Assembly (NCBI GenBank): GCA_029210725.1
Contig: JARGFM010000026.1
Span: forward strand, 943-49,477
Reading direction: 5' to 3'
Origin: Bacteroidales bacterium
Lineage (GTDB): Bacteria > Bacteroidota > Bacteroidia > Bacteroidales > GCA-2748055
Length of the DNA stretch: 48,535 bases
Below, piece by piece: positions 27,592 through 40,114 of this stretch (position 1 is the first letter of the stretch; every line of letters starts with the position of its first letter). The notes below the pieces were generated by a model. That model did not search any database. It was not told the DNA's origin and saw nothing but the letters and a program-made list of their open reading frames with translations. Made by a program: the position numbers and the translations under genes.

Positions 27592-29879
27592 GGTTTCGAT
27601 CCAACATAGGTCTGGCAGTCCTTCTGCTTATCCTGGGCGGGTGTTCAAATATCCGTTTTCTCGCTGAGGACCAGGTGCTGTATACCGGACAGACTGGTAT
27701 TGACATTCGAATCGGAGATGATGACGTAAAGCCCTCCGACGTGAAACAAATTGTCAAGTCGGTGCCGGCTCAGAAACCCAACAATTCCCTGTTTGACCGG
27801 CGTCTATTGCCGCCTGTCGGTTTGTGGGTTTATAACTACTGTAAGGATGAGGAACAAAGAAAGCTCAAACACTGGATCTATAAAAGCGTCTCCAAAGCAC
27901 CGGTTTTGATTTCAGATATAAGGCCCGAACTAAGGGCTCAAAAGATGGCCAATGATTTGTTTGATCAGGGTTATTTCGGGGCACGGGCCTGGCCGGTGGT
28001 GGATACCATTGCCCGAAATCCGCGCAAAGCCAGGATTTCCTACTTCATTGAAGTGGACACGCCCTACAGGTATGCGAAGATTGACTTTGATCCGGCCTTT
28101 ACATCCATGGATACTACTATTAAACAGGATGATTTCAGAACTCAGATCAAGCCCGGGGATCCCTTTAATCTTGACAAACTATCCAGAGCGAGGAACGATC
28201 TTTCCAGGCAGTTTCAAAACCAGGGCTATTTCTATTTCGCCAGGGACTTTATTCAGCTGGATGCCGATACAAGTCTGGGGAACAAGGAGATAAATCTACT
28301 GGTTCGCAGCCGGGGAGACCTTCCGGCTTCTGCTCTTTCAAAATACAGCATTGATAGTATCCTGGTCATCGTTCGCTCCCCTGGAGATAGCGCGGAGTCC
28401 GTTGTGGAAGCTTTTCAGTATGAGGGGCTGACCATCTTTTCATCGGGCGATTATTTGAAACCCGAGGTGTTAAGGGCAGCGCTGTTTTTTAATTCAGGCG
28501 ATCCGTATTCCTATACCAGTTATCAGAATTCCCTCACCCGGTTAAATAAGCTGGGAGTATTCAGTTTTGTCCGTATTCACTATGAGAAAAACAGCAGGGA
28601 TAGTCTGAGTCATTTGTTGAATGTGAAGATTGACCTGATTTTGGCCGAACCCGTCAATCTGAATATAGCGGCTGATATGGCTATGAAATCCACGGGATTC
28701 GTCGGTCCTGCCCTTTCAGCCGGTATTTCTCACAGCAACACCTTCCGGGGGGCGGAAAAGGTACAGTTCTCACCCACCGGCGCCCTGGAATGGCAATGGG
28801 GACCCAAACAGGAGAATCAGCTGGGAACCTTCTCCTATGAACTGGGATTAAATTCCGGTATAACTTTTCCGAAACTCACTCTTCTGGGCAATCATCAAAG
28901 AATCAAAGCTCTTATGAATCAGGAGACCTCGGTTAACCTGAATTTTAATCTACGGAACCGTACCAACTATTACTCGATGTTCTCGGCCCTGACCAATCTG
29001 AAATACAGCTGGGGAAAACGCCGGGAGATCAGGCATACTTATGCTCCTGTATACTTAAATTCTGTTTCTCTGCTGGCCACTACGCCGGCTTTTGATTCGG
29101 TAATTGATGGAAATATTTATATCCGGAAAAGTTTCGAAGAGCAATTGATTATAGGAATGAGGTATGATTTCAGCTACGACAATACGTATAAAAAACAAGC
29201 TCACAACCTTTTCTACCAGGCAGGAGTCAGCAGTTCAGGTAATGCTCTGGATTTGTTTGAGGGAATCGGGAGGGGAGCGTCGGACAGACCGTTTGAAATT
29301 CTGAACACGGTGTATTCCCAGCACCTGAAGCTTACATCCGATTTCCGTTATTACCTGAACGGGTTCCAAAAAACCCTGGCCATGCGCCTCTATGCAGGTA
29401 TCGGGATTCCCTACGGCAATTCTTCCGTTCTTCCCTACGTGGAACAGTTCTTCAGTGGGGGTGCCTACAGTATCCGGGGCTTTACAGCCCGGACACTGGG
29501 ACCGGGCTCCTACCACGAGGTGGAAAACAGTTACATAGACCAGTCGGGCGATATGAAGCTGGAAGCCAATCTTGAATTCCGTTTTGGGATCTCCCGCATC
29601 CTGAAGGGGGCTGTTTTCCTGGAAAGCGGGAATATCTGGCTGATCAATGAGGATGAGAACAGGCCCGGATCCCGGTTCCATGTTGATAGCTTTAATAAAC
29701 AGCTGGCAGTGGGTTGCGGGGTGGGACTGAGGTTTGATTTTAACTTTTTTGTTCTGCGGACGGACCTGGGATTCCCCCTCAGAACCCCTTATCTTCAGGA
29801 TGATAAGTACTGGTTCTCCGGAGAAGGAAGCACCTTATCCTCTGCCCTTTTTTACTTCGCCATAGGCTACCCCTTCTGA
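27588..29879 (+). CDS. tamL: TamL, BamA/TamA-family outer-membrane lipoprotein
   Basis: A 763-residue BamA/TamA-superfamily protein. The lipid-anchor Cys19 (LLILGGCS) marks the Bacteroidota TamL form, since proteobacterial TamA is not lipidated. POTRA-like domains occupy about 30-400. A 16-strand barrel follows, with the loop 6 signature GGAYSIRGFTARTLGPG, and the chain ends in an aromatic beta-signal, FYFAIGYPF. It is coupled to tamB by a four-base overlap, and the pair forms the envelope-spanning TAM complex. The gene is complete and of family length. The stop is followed by an A-rich run and then the SusC leader, with no clear terminator. Confidence 0.92.
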   Translation: MRFRSNIGLAVLLLILGGCSNIRFLAEDQVLYTGQTGIDIRIGDDDVKPSDVKQIVKSVPAQKPNNSLFDRRLLPPVGLWVYNYCKDEEQRKLKHWIYKSVSKAPVLISDIRPELRAQKMANDLFDQGYFGARAWPVVDTIARNPRKARISYFIEVDTPYRYAKIDFDPAFTSMDTTIKQDDFRTQIKPGDPFNLDKLSRARNDLSRQFQNQGYFYFARDFIQLDADTSLGNKEINLLVRSRGDLPASALSKYSIDSILVIVRSPGDSAESVVEAFQYEGLTIFSSGDYLKPEVLRAALFFNSGDPYSYTSYQNSLTRLNKLGVFSFVRIHYEKNSRDSLSHLLNVKIDLILAEPVNLNIAADMAMKSTGFVGPALSAGISHSNTFRGAEKVQFSPTGALEWQWGPKQENQLGTFSYELGLNSGITFPKLTLLGNHQRIKALMNQETSVNLNFNLRNRTNYYSMFSALTNLKYSWGKRREIRHTYAPVYLNSVSLLATTPAFDSVIDGNIYIRKSFEEQLIIGMRYDFSYDNTYKKQAHNLFYQAGVSSSGNALDLFEGIGRGASDRPFEILNTVYSQHLKLTSDFRYYLNGFQKTLAMRLYAGIGIPYGNSSVLPYVEQFFSGGAYSIRGFTARTLGPGSYHEVENSYIDQSGDMKLEANLEFRFGISRILKGAVFLESGNIWLINEDENRPGSRFHVDSFNKQLAVGCGVGLRFDFNFFVLRTDLGFPLRTPYLQDDKYWFSGEGSTLSSALFYFAIGYPF

Positions 29880-29945
29880 GATCAAAAAAAAAAGTGTTAA
29901 AAATACATTTCTATTTGATCTGAATTTCTTAAATTTTGAATGTTT

Positions 29946-29953
29946 TACCTTTG
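29946..29953 (+). promoter_or_regulatory. Candidate promoter -7 element for susC-like gene
   Basis: TACCTTTG at 29946-29953 matches the Bacteroidota -7 consensus TAnnTTTG exactly and lies about 78 bases before the SusC start. The surrounding sequence is AT-rich. A TTTG occurs at 29914-29917 but is too far away for the usual 19-base spacing, so the -33 part is weak and an activator may be needed. Confidence 0.6.
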
Positions 29954-30030
29954 AATCTTAGCCTGGAATTTATTCTGATCAAAACACTACCTGTAATAAC
30001 TAACCTAACGATCAACTAAAACTCAAGACT

Positions 30031-33000
30031 ATGAAACAAGATTTACTTCAAAAGTCGGGAAGAAAAATACGGAGTGCTTTGTTACTCCTGTTTTTATTTC
30101 TGACTGGTTTTACCTTTCTGAATGCGCAGGTTACCGTCACAGGGACGGTAAGCAGTGCTGAGGATGATGCTCCGATGCCCGGGGTGAATATCATCGAGCA
30201 GGGCACCACAAACGGAGCCATCACCAATGCAGATGGAACTTATTCCATCACTGTCCCGGCTGATGCGGTGCTGCATTTCTCCTTTGTGGGAATGATCTCG
30301 CAGGATATTCCTGTGGGAAATCAAACGGTGATTGATGTCGTTCTCGAAAGCGGGACCACGGCTCTGGACGAAATCGTGGTTATCGGTTACGGAACGGCTT
30401 CCAAGGCCACCCTTACAGGGGCTGTAGCATCGGTACGGGGAGATGAACTGAAGCAGTCGCCGTCCACCAACTTCAGTAATACCCTGGTGGGACGTGTACC
30501 CGGACTGTTTGCTTACAACCGAAGTGGCGAACCCGGATATGACGGGGCCACCCTGAGGATCCGGGGAGCCAACACCCTGGGGGACAACAATCCCCTGGTG
30601 GTCATAGACGGGATTCCGAACAGGAACCTGGAGAGGCTGGATCCGGCCATGATAGAGAGTTTCACGGTTCTGAAGGATGCGTCGGCGGCCATTTACGGAA
30701 CTCAGGCGGCCAACGGGGTAATCCTGATTACCACCAAACGTGGTAAGATCGGGAAGCCCACCATTACCATCGATATGAATGTGGGTGCACAACAGCCCAC
30801 GGTTATCCCTGAGATGGCCGATGCTGCCACCTATACCATGATGCTCAATGAGATCTCTTATTATAATGATCCCAGTAGCGGGATGTACCAGGTTTATTCG
30901 GAGGCAGATATACAGGCTTACGCCGACGGATCCGATCCCTGGGGACATCCCAATACGGACTGGTTTGAGGAAGTCTTCAAGCCCTGGTCGCTGCAGCACT
31001 ATGAGAATGTTTCGGTCAACGGAGGGAACGACAGGCTGAAATACTACCTCTCCTTTGGGAACAAGTTCCAGGATGCGGTCTATTACAACAGTGCCACCTA
31101 CTATTCGCAGCAGGATTTCCGTAGCAATATCGACAGTAAGATCACGGATAACATCGATCTTTCCTTCGACGTGGCAGCCCGTTCGGAAAACAGGCACTTC
31201 CCGACAGTCAGTGCTGGCAACAGTTTCCGGATGCTGATGCGTGGAAAGCCCAATATGCCCGCTTTCTGGCCCAACGGGGATCCGGGTCCCGATATCGAAT
31301 ATGGTCATAACCCGGCGGTAACCACCACAGATGCGACCGGTTATAACGATGATAAGAACTATTACCTGGAGACCAACCTTCGTCTCAATGTGAAGATTCC
31401 CTGGGTGAAAGGTCTGGCTGTTCAGGGGAACTTTTCTTATGACAAGCGTTTCCGTTATCAGAAAGTTTTTGAAACCCCCTGGTTTCTCTATACCTGGAAC
31501 GGATCCACCACGGATCCGGAAACCACACCCGGGAAGCGGGGTCTGGATGCGCCCCAGCTGACCCAAAGGGCCAATGATGACTATAAGATGACCTATAACG
31601 CCTATGTGACCTATGACAAGGAGTTTGGTGGCAGCGCCCTGAAGGTGATGGTGGGTACCGAGAATCAGAAGGGCCTGAATAACTGGATGTATGCTTTCCG
31701 CAAAAATTATGTGGCCAGTGATATCGATCAGCTCTTTGCCGGTGCTACGGACCAGTATATGGCCAATAACGGATCTGCTTCCCAGTTTGCCCGCCAGAGT
31801 TATTTTGGCCGTATCAACTACAACTATAACGGAAAATACCTGGCCGAGGTGGTTATGCGTTACGACGGATCCTATATGTTTGATGAGGCCTGGGGCTTTT
31901 TCCCTGGTATTTCCCTGGGATGGCGCATTGTGGATGAGGCTTTCTGGAGCAACAACATCAGTTTCTTCGACGACTTCAAGATCCGTGGGTCCTGGGGACA
32001 GACAGGGAACGACAGGATTTACTATGATGGCTCCTTGCAGGAGTACAAATACCTGACTCTCTATGGATTTAGCAACAGGAGTTATGTCTTCGGGCAGAGC
32101 GTGGATAATAAAATGCTCTCTGAGCAGGCGATTCCCAACCCCGATGTCACCTGGGAGGTGGCCAACCAGTTTAACCTTGGTTTCAATACAGCCTTCCTGG
32201 ATAACCGGATGACCCTGGAAGCAGATTACTTCCACAACCTGAGGACTAACATCCTCTGGAGAAGGAACGCATCTGTTCCTACCAGTGCGGGACTTTCCCT
32301 GCCTCCTGAAAACATCGGGGAGGTAGCGAACCAGGGATTTGAGTTTGTTCTGGGATTCAGAGGGGGCTCCTCGGGAAGAGTGAGGTACGACCTGGCTTTG
32401 AATGGATCTTATGCCCATAACGAAATCCTATTCTGGGATGAGACCCCGGGAATCCCCGAATACCAGCAATCCACCGGACAACCTATGGGAGCAGCACTAT
32501 ATTATGAAGCCATTGGTGTGTTCGAAAGCCAGGCTGATGTCGATGCATATCCCCACTGGGCCGGCGCCCAACCCGGAGATGTCATCTTCAAAGACGTGAA
32601 TGACGACGGGGTCATCGATGGCCTGGACCGGGTGAGGCAGGAAAAAAGTGGTCTGCCTTTCTTTACCGGAGGATTATCGGCAAGCCTTTATGTAGGCGGT
32701 TTCGATGTTTCCATCCTGTTCCAGGGAACATCGGGGGCGGTAGCCTATATCAGTCCGGAATCCGGAGAAATCGGCAACTACTATAACGATTACGCCGTGA
32801 ACCGGTGGACTCCTTCCAACCCGAGTTCTGAATATCCAAGAGCATGGAACCGTGATAACGAGTACTGGCGCAGCCAGGGCAATACTTTCTGGCTCCACAA
32901 TACGGACTATATCCGCCTGAAAAATATCGAGATTGGATACAACCTGCCCGATAAAGCCTTAAATGTTATTGGCCTTGCCGGCCTGCGTGTTTATGCCAAC

Positions 33001-33114
33001 GGGTTGAACGTGTTCACCCTCTCCAGGGAGAAACTGATCGATCCCGAGCTTACGTCAGGAACCGCCTATCCCCTGCAGCGGATTATTAACCTGGGTTTGA
33101 CTATAACCTTTTAA
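30031..33114 (+). CDS. SusC/RagA-family TonB-linked outer-membrane transporter
   Basis: A 1027-residue receptor. A signal peptide (cleavage near LNAQ, residue 33) is followed by a CarboxypepD_reg-like domain (about 34-110, VTGTVSSAEDDAPMPGVNI). Next is the SusC plug with its family motif (DEIVVIGYGTASKATLTGAV), then LRIRGANTLGDNNPLVVIDG and DASAAIYGTQAANGVILITT, and a 22-strand barrel to the end. It has no N-terminal STN domain, so it is not of the anti-sigma-coupled type. It forms the glycan import pore, with SusD encoded 11 bases downstream as its lid. The surrounding GH2 and GH36 genes suggest a galactose-bearing glycan as cargo. Confidence 0.93.
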   Translation: MKQDLLQKSGRKIRSALLLLFLFLTGFTFLNAQVTVTGTVSSAEDDAPMPGVNIIEQGTTNGAITNADGTYSITVPADAVLHFSFVGMISQDIPVGNQTVIDVVLESGTTALDEIVVIGYGTASKATLTGAVASVRGDELKQSPSTNFSNTLVGRVPGLFAYNRSGEPGYDGATLRIRGANTLGDNNPLVVIDGIPNRNLERLDPAMIESFTVLKDASAAIYGTQAANGVILITTKRGKIGKPTITIDMNVGAQQPTVIPEMADAATYTMMLNEISYYNDPSSGMYQVYSEADIQAYADGSDPWGHPNTDWFEEVFKPWSLQHYENVSVNGGNDRLKYYLSFGNKFQDAVYYNSATYYSQQDFRSNIDSKITDNIDLSFDVAARSENRHFPTVSAGNSFRMLMRGKPNMPAFWPNGDPGPDIEYGHNPAVTTTDATGYNDDKNYYLETNLRLNVKIPWVKGLAVQGNFSYDKRFRYQKVFETPWFLYTWNGSTTDPETTPGKRGLDAPQLTQRANDDYKMTYNAYVTYDKEFGGSALKVMVGTENQKGLNNWMYAFRKNYVASDIDQLFAGATDQYMANNGSASQFARQSYFGRINYNYNGKYLAEVVMRYDGSYMFDEAWGFFPGISLGWRIVDEAFWSNNISFFDDFKIRGSWGQTGNDRIYYDGSLQEYKYLTLYGFSNRSYVFGQSVDNKMLSEQAIPNPDVTWEVANQFNLGFNTAFLDNRMTLEADYFHNLRTNILWRRNASVPTSAGLSLPPENIGEVANQGFEFVLGFRGGSSGRVRYDLALNGSYAHNEILFWDETPGIPEYQQSTGQPMGAALYYEAIGVFESQADVDAYPHWAGAQPGDVIFKDVNDDGVIDGLDRVRQEKSGLPFFTGGLSASLYVGGFDVSILFQGTSGAVAYISPESGEIGNYYNDYAVNRWTPSNPSSEYPRAWNRDNEYWRSQGNTFWLHNTDYIRLKNIEIGYNLPDKALNVIGLAGLRVYANGLNVFTLSREKLIDPELTSGTAYPLQRIINLGLTITF

Positions 33115-33125
33115 ATTCTCAGACG

Positions 33126-34976
33126 ATGAAACAGATATTTAAGATTTTTATATTTCTTCTGATAGTTGGTCTGACCAGTTCATGCCAGAAAGATTTTCTG
33201 CAGCTTGATCCCTTATCAGATTATTCAGATGCAGCAGTCTGGAATGATCCTGCTCTGATCGAAACCTTTGTAAACAACATTTACAGGAACGCTCTGGGAT
33301 TTCCCTTTGCCATTGAGAGACTCTCAGACTATGTGGATGAGTCTCACTTTACCCCTGACTGGGATGTGACCAATTTCAACAAGTGCCTGATGACCTCTGA
33401 TGGTCTGATGGGCTGGGATGTGGACTGGGGTGATAATTCACCGAGCAAACACACCCGGCATTACCGGTGGGGACCGCTTTACAGTAATGTAAGGGCCTGC
33501 AATATCTTTTTTGAGAAAACTGCCGGTGCTGATTATGGTATTAACCAGAGTTTAGTGGATGACATGGCCGGAGAAGTCCATTTCCTTCGTGCCTATACTT
33601 ATCACTATCTGGCTGCACTCTATGGCGGGGTCCCCATCATTACGGAACCCTATGGACTGAGTGATGATTTTGAAGTTGCCAGGAACACTTACGAGGAGAC
33701 TGTTAATTACATTGTGCAGGATCTGGATGCAGCAGCGGCCATTCTTCCCGATGTACAGGAAGGTGACCGGGCCGGCCGGGCTACCAGGGGGGCAGCCATG
33801 CACCTGAAGGCCAGGACCCTGTTGTATGCGGCCAGTGATCTGCACCATTCCATGCAGACATATGCACCCGGATTCAGTAACCCGGAACTGCTGGGTTATA
33901 CAAGTGGCAGTCAGAATGCCAGATGGGAGGCAGCTAAGGATGCTGCTAAAGCGGTGATGAATCTCGGAATTTATGACCTGGTATCTCCTGATCCCGCTCC
34001 GGGTGATGACATCGCGCAGACCTTTATCGATTATTTCATCTCCTATGGCTACGAAGAGGAGGATATCCTGCTGCAGTATTTCACACCCAAAACCGATGAG
34101 AACTGGGATGGATATAACCCGGCGCTGTACTGCGGCCCCAATGGCTATCACAACTGGGGCAACAACGTTCCCCTGGGGGAGCTGGTGGATGATTACGAGT
34201 TTGCCGATGGTACGAAGTTTGACTGGAGTAATCCGGCCCATGCAGCGGCTCCCTATACCAACCGGGAAGCCAGGTTTTATGCCACCATCCTGTATGAAGG
34301 AGCCGACTGGAGGGTGCGTCCTTCAGATGTCCAGGAGATTGATCCCTGGAACAAGATCCAGGTGGGTCATGTCTACAACCTGGCCGGTGATTTGATTGTA
34401 CCCGGTGTGGATACCCGCAGCGGTCCCATTGAGGACTGGAACGGTGGTAAGTCCGGATACTACGTAAAGAAGTTCGTGGATAAATCCGTTGATCCCCAGT
34501 ACGTAAAGCAGGATATTCCCTTCAGGCATTTCCGCTATGCAGAAACTTTGCTGAACTACGCGGAAGCCTGCATCGAGCTGGAAGAGGATGACGAGGCCAA
34601 GACCTATCTGAATATGATCCGGAAGCGTGCCGGACTGCCTGATATCACCTCTACCGGAGATGATTTGCGTCAGGACTACCGTCATGAGCGCCGGATAGAG
34701 ATGGCCTATGAAGACCAGCGATTCTGGGATGTGAGGCGCTGGGTCATTGGCCCCGAAGCCTATCACCAGACCCACCGGGTGGATGTACGCTATGAAACCG
34801 ATCAACCCGCCACCAACTATCGCCAGGCAGATGGAAGCACCTGGGGCGATCCCATCTTTTCAGAAGCAGAGTTGGGGGGGGATGCCAGGGCATGGTTGGA
34901 TAAGGCCTATTTCTTCCCCATTTACAGGGATGAGATGAATAAGAATTCGCTGCTTATTCAGAATCCTGGTTACTAG
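33126..34976 (+). CDS. SusD/RagB-family glycan-binding lipoprotein
   Basis: A 616-residue surface lipoprotein. The lipid-anchor Cys20 (VGLTSSC) is followed by the family opening DFLQLDPLSDYSDAAVWND and the helical TPR-like core (EVHFLRAYTYHYLAALYGGVPIIT). The C-terminal RagB region includes YAETLLNYAEACIELEEDDEA and HERRIEMAYEDQRFWDVRRW. It binds the glycan on the outer surface and closes over SusC. It is in one unit with the SusC gene. A strong intrinsic terminator follows the stop, separating this pair from the enzymes downstream. The C-terminus is intact. Confidence 0.93.
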   Translation: MKQIFKIFIFLLIVGLTSSCQKDFLQLDPLSDYSDAAVWNDPALIETFVNNIYRNALGFPFAIERLSDYVDESHFTPDWDVTNFNKCLMTSDGLMGWDVDWGDNSPSKHTRHYRWGPLYSNVRACNIFFEKTAGADYGINQSLVDDMAGEVHFLRAYTYHYLAALYGGVPIITEPYGLSDDFEVARNTYEETVNYIVQDLDAAAAILPDVQEGDRAGRATRGAAMHLKARTLLYAASDLHHSMQTYAPGFSNPELLGYTSGSQNARWEAAKDAAKAVMNLGIYDLVSPDPAPGDDIAQTFIDYFISYGYEEEDILLQYFTPKTDENWDGYNPALYCGPNGYHNWGNNVPLGELVDDYEFADGTKFDWSNPAHAAAPYTNREARFYATILYEGADWRVRPSDVQEIDPWNKIQVGHVYNLAGDLIVPGVDTRSGPIEDWNGGKSGYYVKKFVDKSVDPQYVKQDIPFRHFRYAETLLNYAEACIELEEDDEAKTYLNMIRKRAGLPDITSTGDDLRQDYRHERRIEMAYEDQRFWDVRRWVIGPEAYHQTHRVDVRYETDQPATNYRQADGSTWGDPIFSEAELGGDARAWLDKAYFFPIYRDEMNKNSLLIQNPGY

Positions 34977-34994
34977 GATCTGAATGGCCAAATG

Positions 34995-35051
34995 AATGAG
35001 GTCACCCGGTTAGTGTCTTGCACTGATGGGTGGCCTTCATTTTTATTTTTA
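34995..35051 (+). terminator. Intrinsic terminator between SusD and GH2 genes
   Basis: The 5' arm AATGAGGTCACCC (34995-35007) pairs with the 3' arm GGGTGGCCTTCATT (35028-35041) with one bulge and one G-U pair. The loop holds a second short stem (AGTG/CACT). It is followed by the T-rich tract TTTTATTTTT (35041-35050). This would end or lower transcription after susCD, so that the enzyme genes are read at a lower level or from their own promoter. A weak TACCTTG (35054-35060) lies just beyond. Confidence 0.75.
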
Positions 35052-35065
35052 AATACCTTGCATGA

Positions 35066-38317
<3,252 letters not shown>

Positions 38318-38335
38318 ATAGCTGAAAGAGACTAT

Positions 38336-40111
38336 TTGAAAGAGCCTGTCCGGACATATGATCCCATAATCCTGAAGAGAGTCATAGGAGTCTTGGTGAC
38401 TGTCTTATCTTTTCTGTGGTTCTTTTTTCCGGGCGAGTATGCCCTGATCGCCAATCAGGACCTGGGCCTCTTTATCCTTAAGCCTGAGTTCCTGCTTACT
38501 TTCCTGGATCGTCCGGGCGGATTGCTGGAATATGCGGGCAGCTTTCTGAACCAGTTTTTGCGCTTCCGTTTTGCTGGTGCCCTGCTGCTGGCAGGCCTGT
38601 CACTGGCCGGGTATTATATATCCACAGGGATCGTGGAACGGATCTCGGGAAGAAAAGAGCTTCTGATCCCGGGTATCCTGACCCCCATACTTGTTATAGG
38701 GATGCATAACTTTTATTTGCATCAGATCATTCATTCGCTGGGATTTTTTCTGGCCATGGGGCTGGTGGCCATGGTCCCGGTACAAAGAAGCAGGAGGAGG
38801 GTGTTCCTGGCTATCGCGATCCCCCTTGTCTATCTGCTGAGCGGAGGATTTGTATGGGTTTTCTGTGTACTGATCCTGGCAGAGGATATGGTGAGAAACA
38901 GGCGACTGGACTATATAAGCCTGCTGCTCTCTTCGCTTTATCCTGCTATCCTCGTCGTGGCCGCGGCACGGCTGATTTACCTGGATACTCTGCAGGAGCT
39001 TATGCTAATGCATTTACCTTTTGGTAATAGCTACGGAGCCTCTCCCTGGCCTTTTCTGTTTTTGTTCTGGATATTGCTATACATGGTTCTGGCGGGACTG
39101 ACCCATCTTATGGTAAAGCTGAAACCTGTTTGGAGCTATGCTTCCCAAATCATCCTCTCTCTGGCAGTGGCTGCCCTGGTATTGCATTTTTCCTTTAAGC
39201 GGAAGAATGCAGAATTTTTCCAGATCGAGAAGCGGGCCATAGAGGAGGATTGGGAGGGTGTGTTGCAGTACGCTGAAAAGCACCCCTCCAGGAATCTTTT
39301 TGGTTCGTTCTATACAAATCTGGCCCTGGTGAACAGCAACAGGCTTTGTTCCGACCTGTTCCGCTATCCACAGTCCTTTGGCAGAAGGGGCCTCTGCTTT
39401 GAGTGGGATGCAAAAGGGGAGATGCTGCGGAGGGGAAGTGACTTCTACTGGACGGTTCGCTTTGTGAATGAGGCGCATCACTGGGCCTATGAGTCGATGG
39501 TGATTGATGGTTTTACCCGGCGGAACCTCCGGAGGCTTATACAAACCGAACTGGTCAGAGGCAACCATAAGATTGCAGAGAAGTATATGGATCATCTGGA
39601 AAGTGCGCTTTTTCAGCGGAAGACAGCGGAGCATTACAGGCAGTTTCTAAATAAGCCGCAGGCCATGTTGACGGATCCTGAATTCGGTCCGGGGATGGAA
39701 ATAAGGGTGGACCAGGATTTCTTTGCGGAAGGATCGGACCTGGAGAAGAATCTCAGCCTCTTGCTTTGGAACAATCCTGCAAACCCTCAGGCCTTTGATT
39801 ATCTGATGGCCCTCTTCCTGCTGGAGAAGCGGATAGATGAGATAGCGGAAAACCTCCCTGCATATCTGAATATCCGTGCAGGCAGGATGCCTGTGTTGCT
39901 GGATGAAAGCCTCCTGGTTTATAAGATCACCCATCCGGAGGACAGCCTGTTTGACATCCGGGTATCCCGGGCCACCGGGGAGAGGTTTCAGGCATATTCC
40001 CGGGTACTGCGCCAGTATCAGAATCCCGGAGAGGCCGCCAGGATGCTCTACCCGGCTTTTGGGAGTTCATTCTGGTTTCATTTGAATTTCAGTTCTTTAA
40101 CCAGAAATTGA
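38336..40111 (+). CDS. DUF6057-type polytopic membrane protein, TTG start
   Basis: A 591-residue protein. The only reasonable start is TTG at 38336: the preceding in-frame stop is that of the GH2 gene, and no ATG occurs before the first membrane helices. Residues about 15-290 hold eight to ten hydrophobic helices (LTVLSFLWFFF, AGALLLAGLSLAGYYIS and others). The second half (about 295-591) is soluble and alpha-helical, resembling TPR-like scaffolding. The pattern matches DUF6057 proteins, which in Bacteroidota PULs occur beside PD40 proteins like the one downstream. Function is unknown. The PD40 gene starts three bases after the stop, so the two are almost certainly translated together. Confidence 0.7.
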   Translation: MKEPVRTYDPIILKRVIGVLVTVLSFLWFFFPGEYALIANQDLGLFILKPEFLLTFLDRPGGLLEYAGSFLNQFLRFRFAGALLLAGLSLAGYYISTGIVERISGRKELLIPGILTPILVIGMHNFYLHQIIHSLGFFLAMGLVAMVPVQRSRRRVFLAIAIPLVYLLSGGFVWVFCVLILAEDMVRNRRLDYISLLLSSLYPAILVVAAARLIYLDTLQELMLMHLPFGNSYGASPWPFLFLFWILLYMVLAGLTHLMVKLKPVWSYASQIILSLAVAALVLHFSFKRKNAEFFQIEKRAIEEDWEGVLQYAEKHPSRNLFGSFYTNLALVNSNRLCSDLFRYPQSFGRRGLCFEWDAKGEMLRRGSDFYWTVRFVNEAHHWAYESMVIDGFTRRNLRRLIQTELVRGNHKIAEKYMDHLESALFQRKTAEHYRQFLNKPQAMLTDPEFGPGMEIRVDQDFFAEGSDLEKNLSLLLWNNPANPQAFDYLMALFLLEKRIDEIAENLPAYLNIRAGRMPVLLDESLLVYKITHPEDSLFDIRVSRATGERFQAYSRVLRQYQNPGEAARMLYPAFGSSFWFHLNFSSLTRN

Positions 40112-40114
40112 CCT

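Noticed and set aside
30094-32418. 774-codon open frame antisense to the SusC gene
   Set aside because: It is the mirror of a real coding region with strong codon bias. The opposite frame encodes a complete TonB receptor, so this is a shadow.
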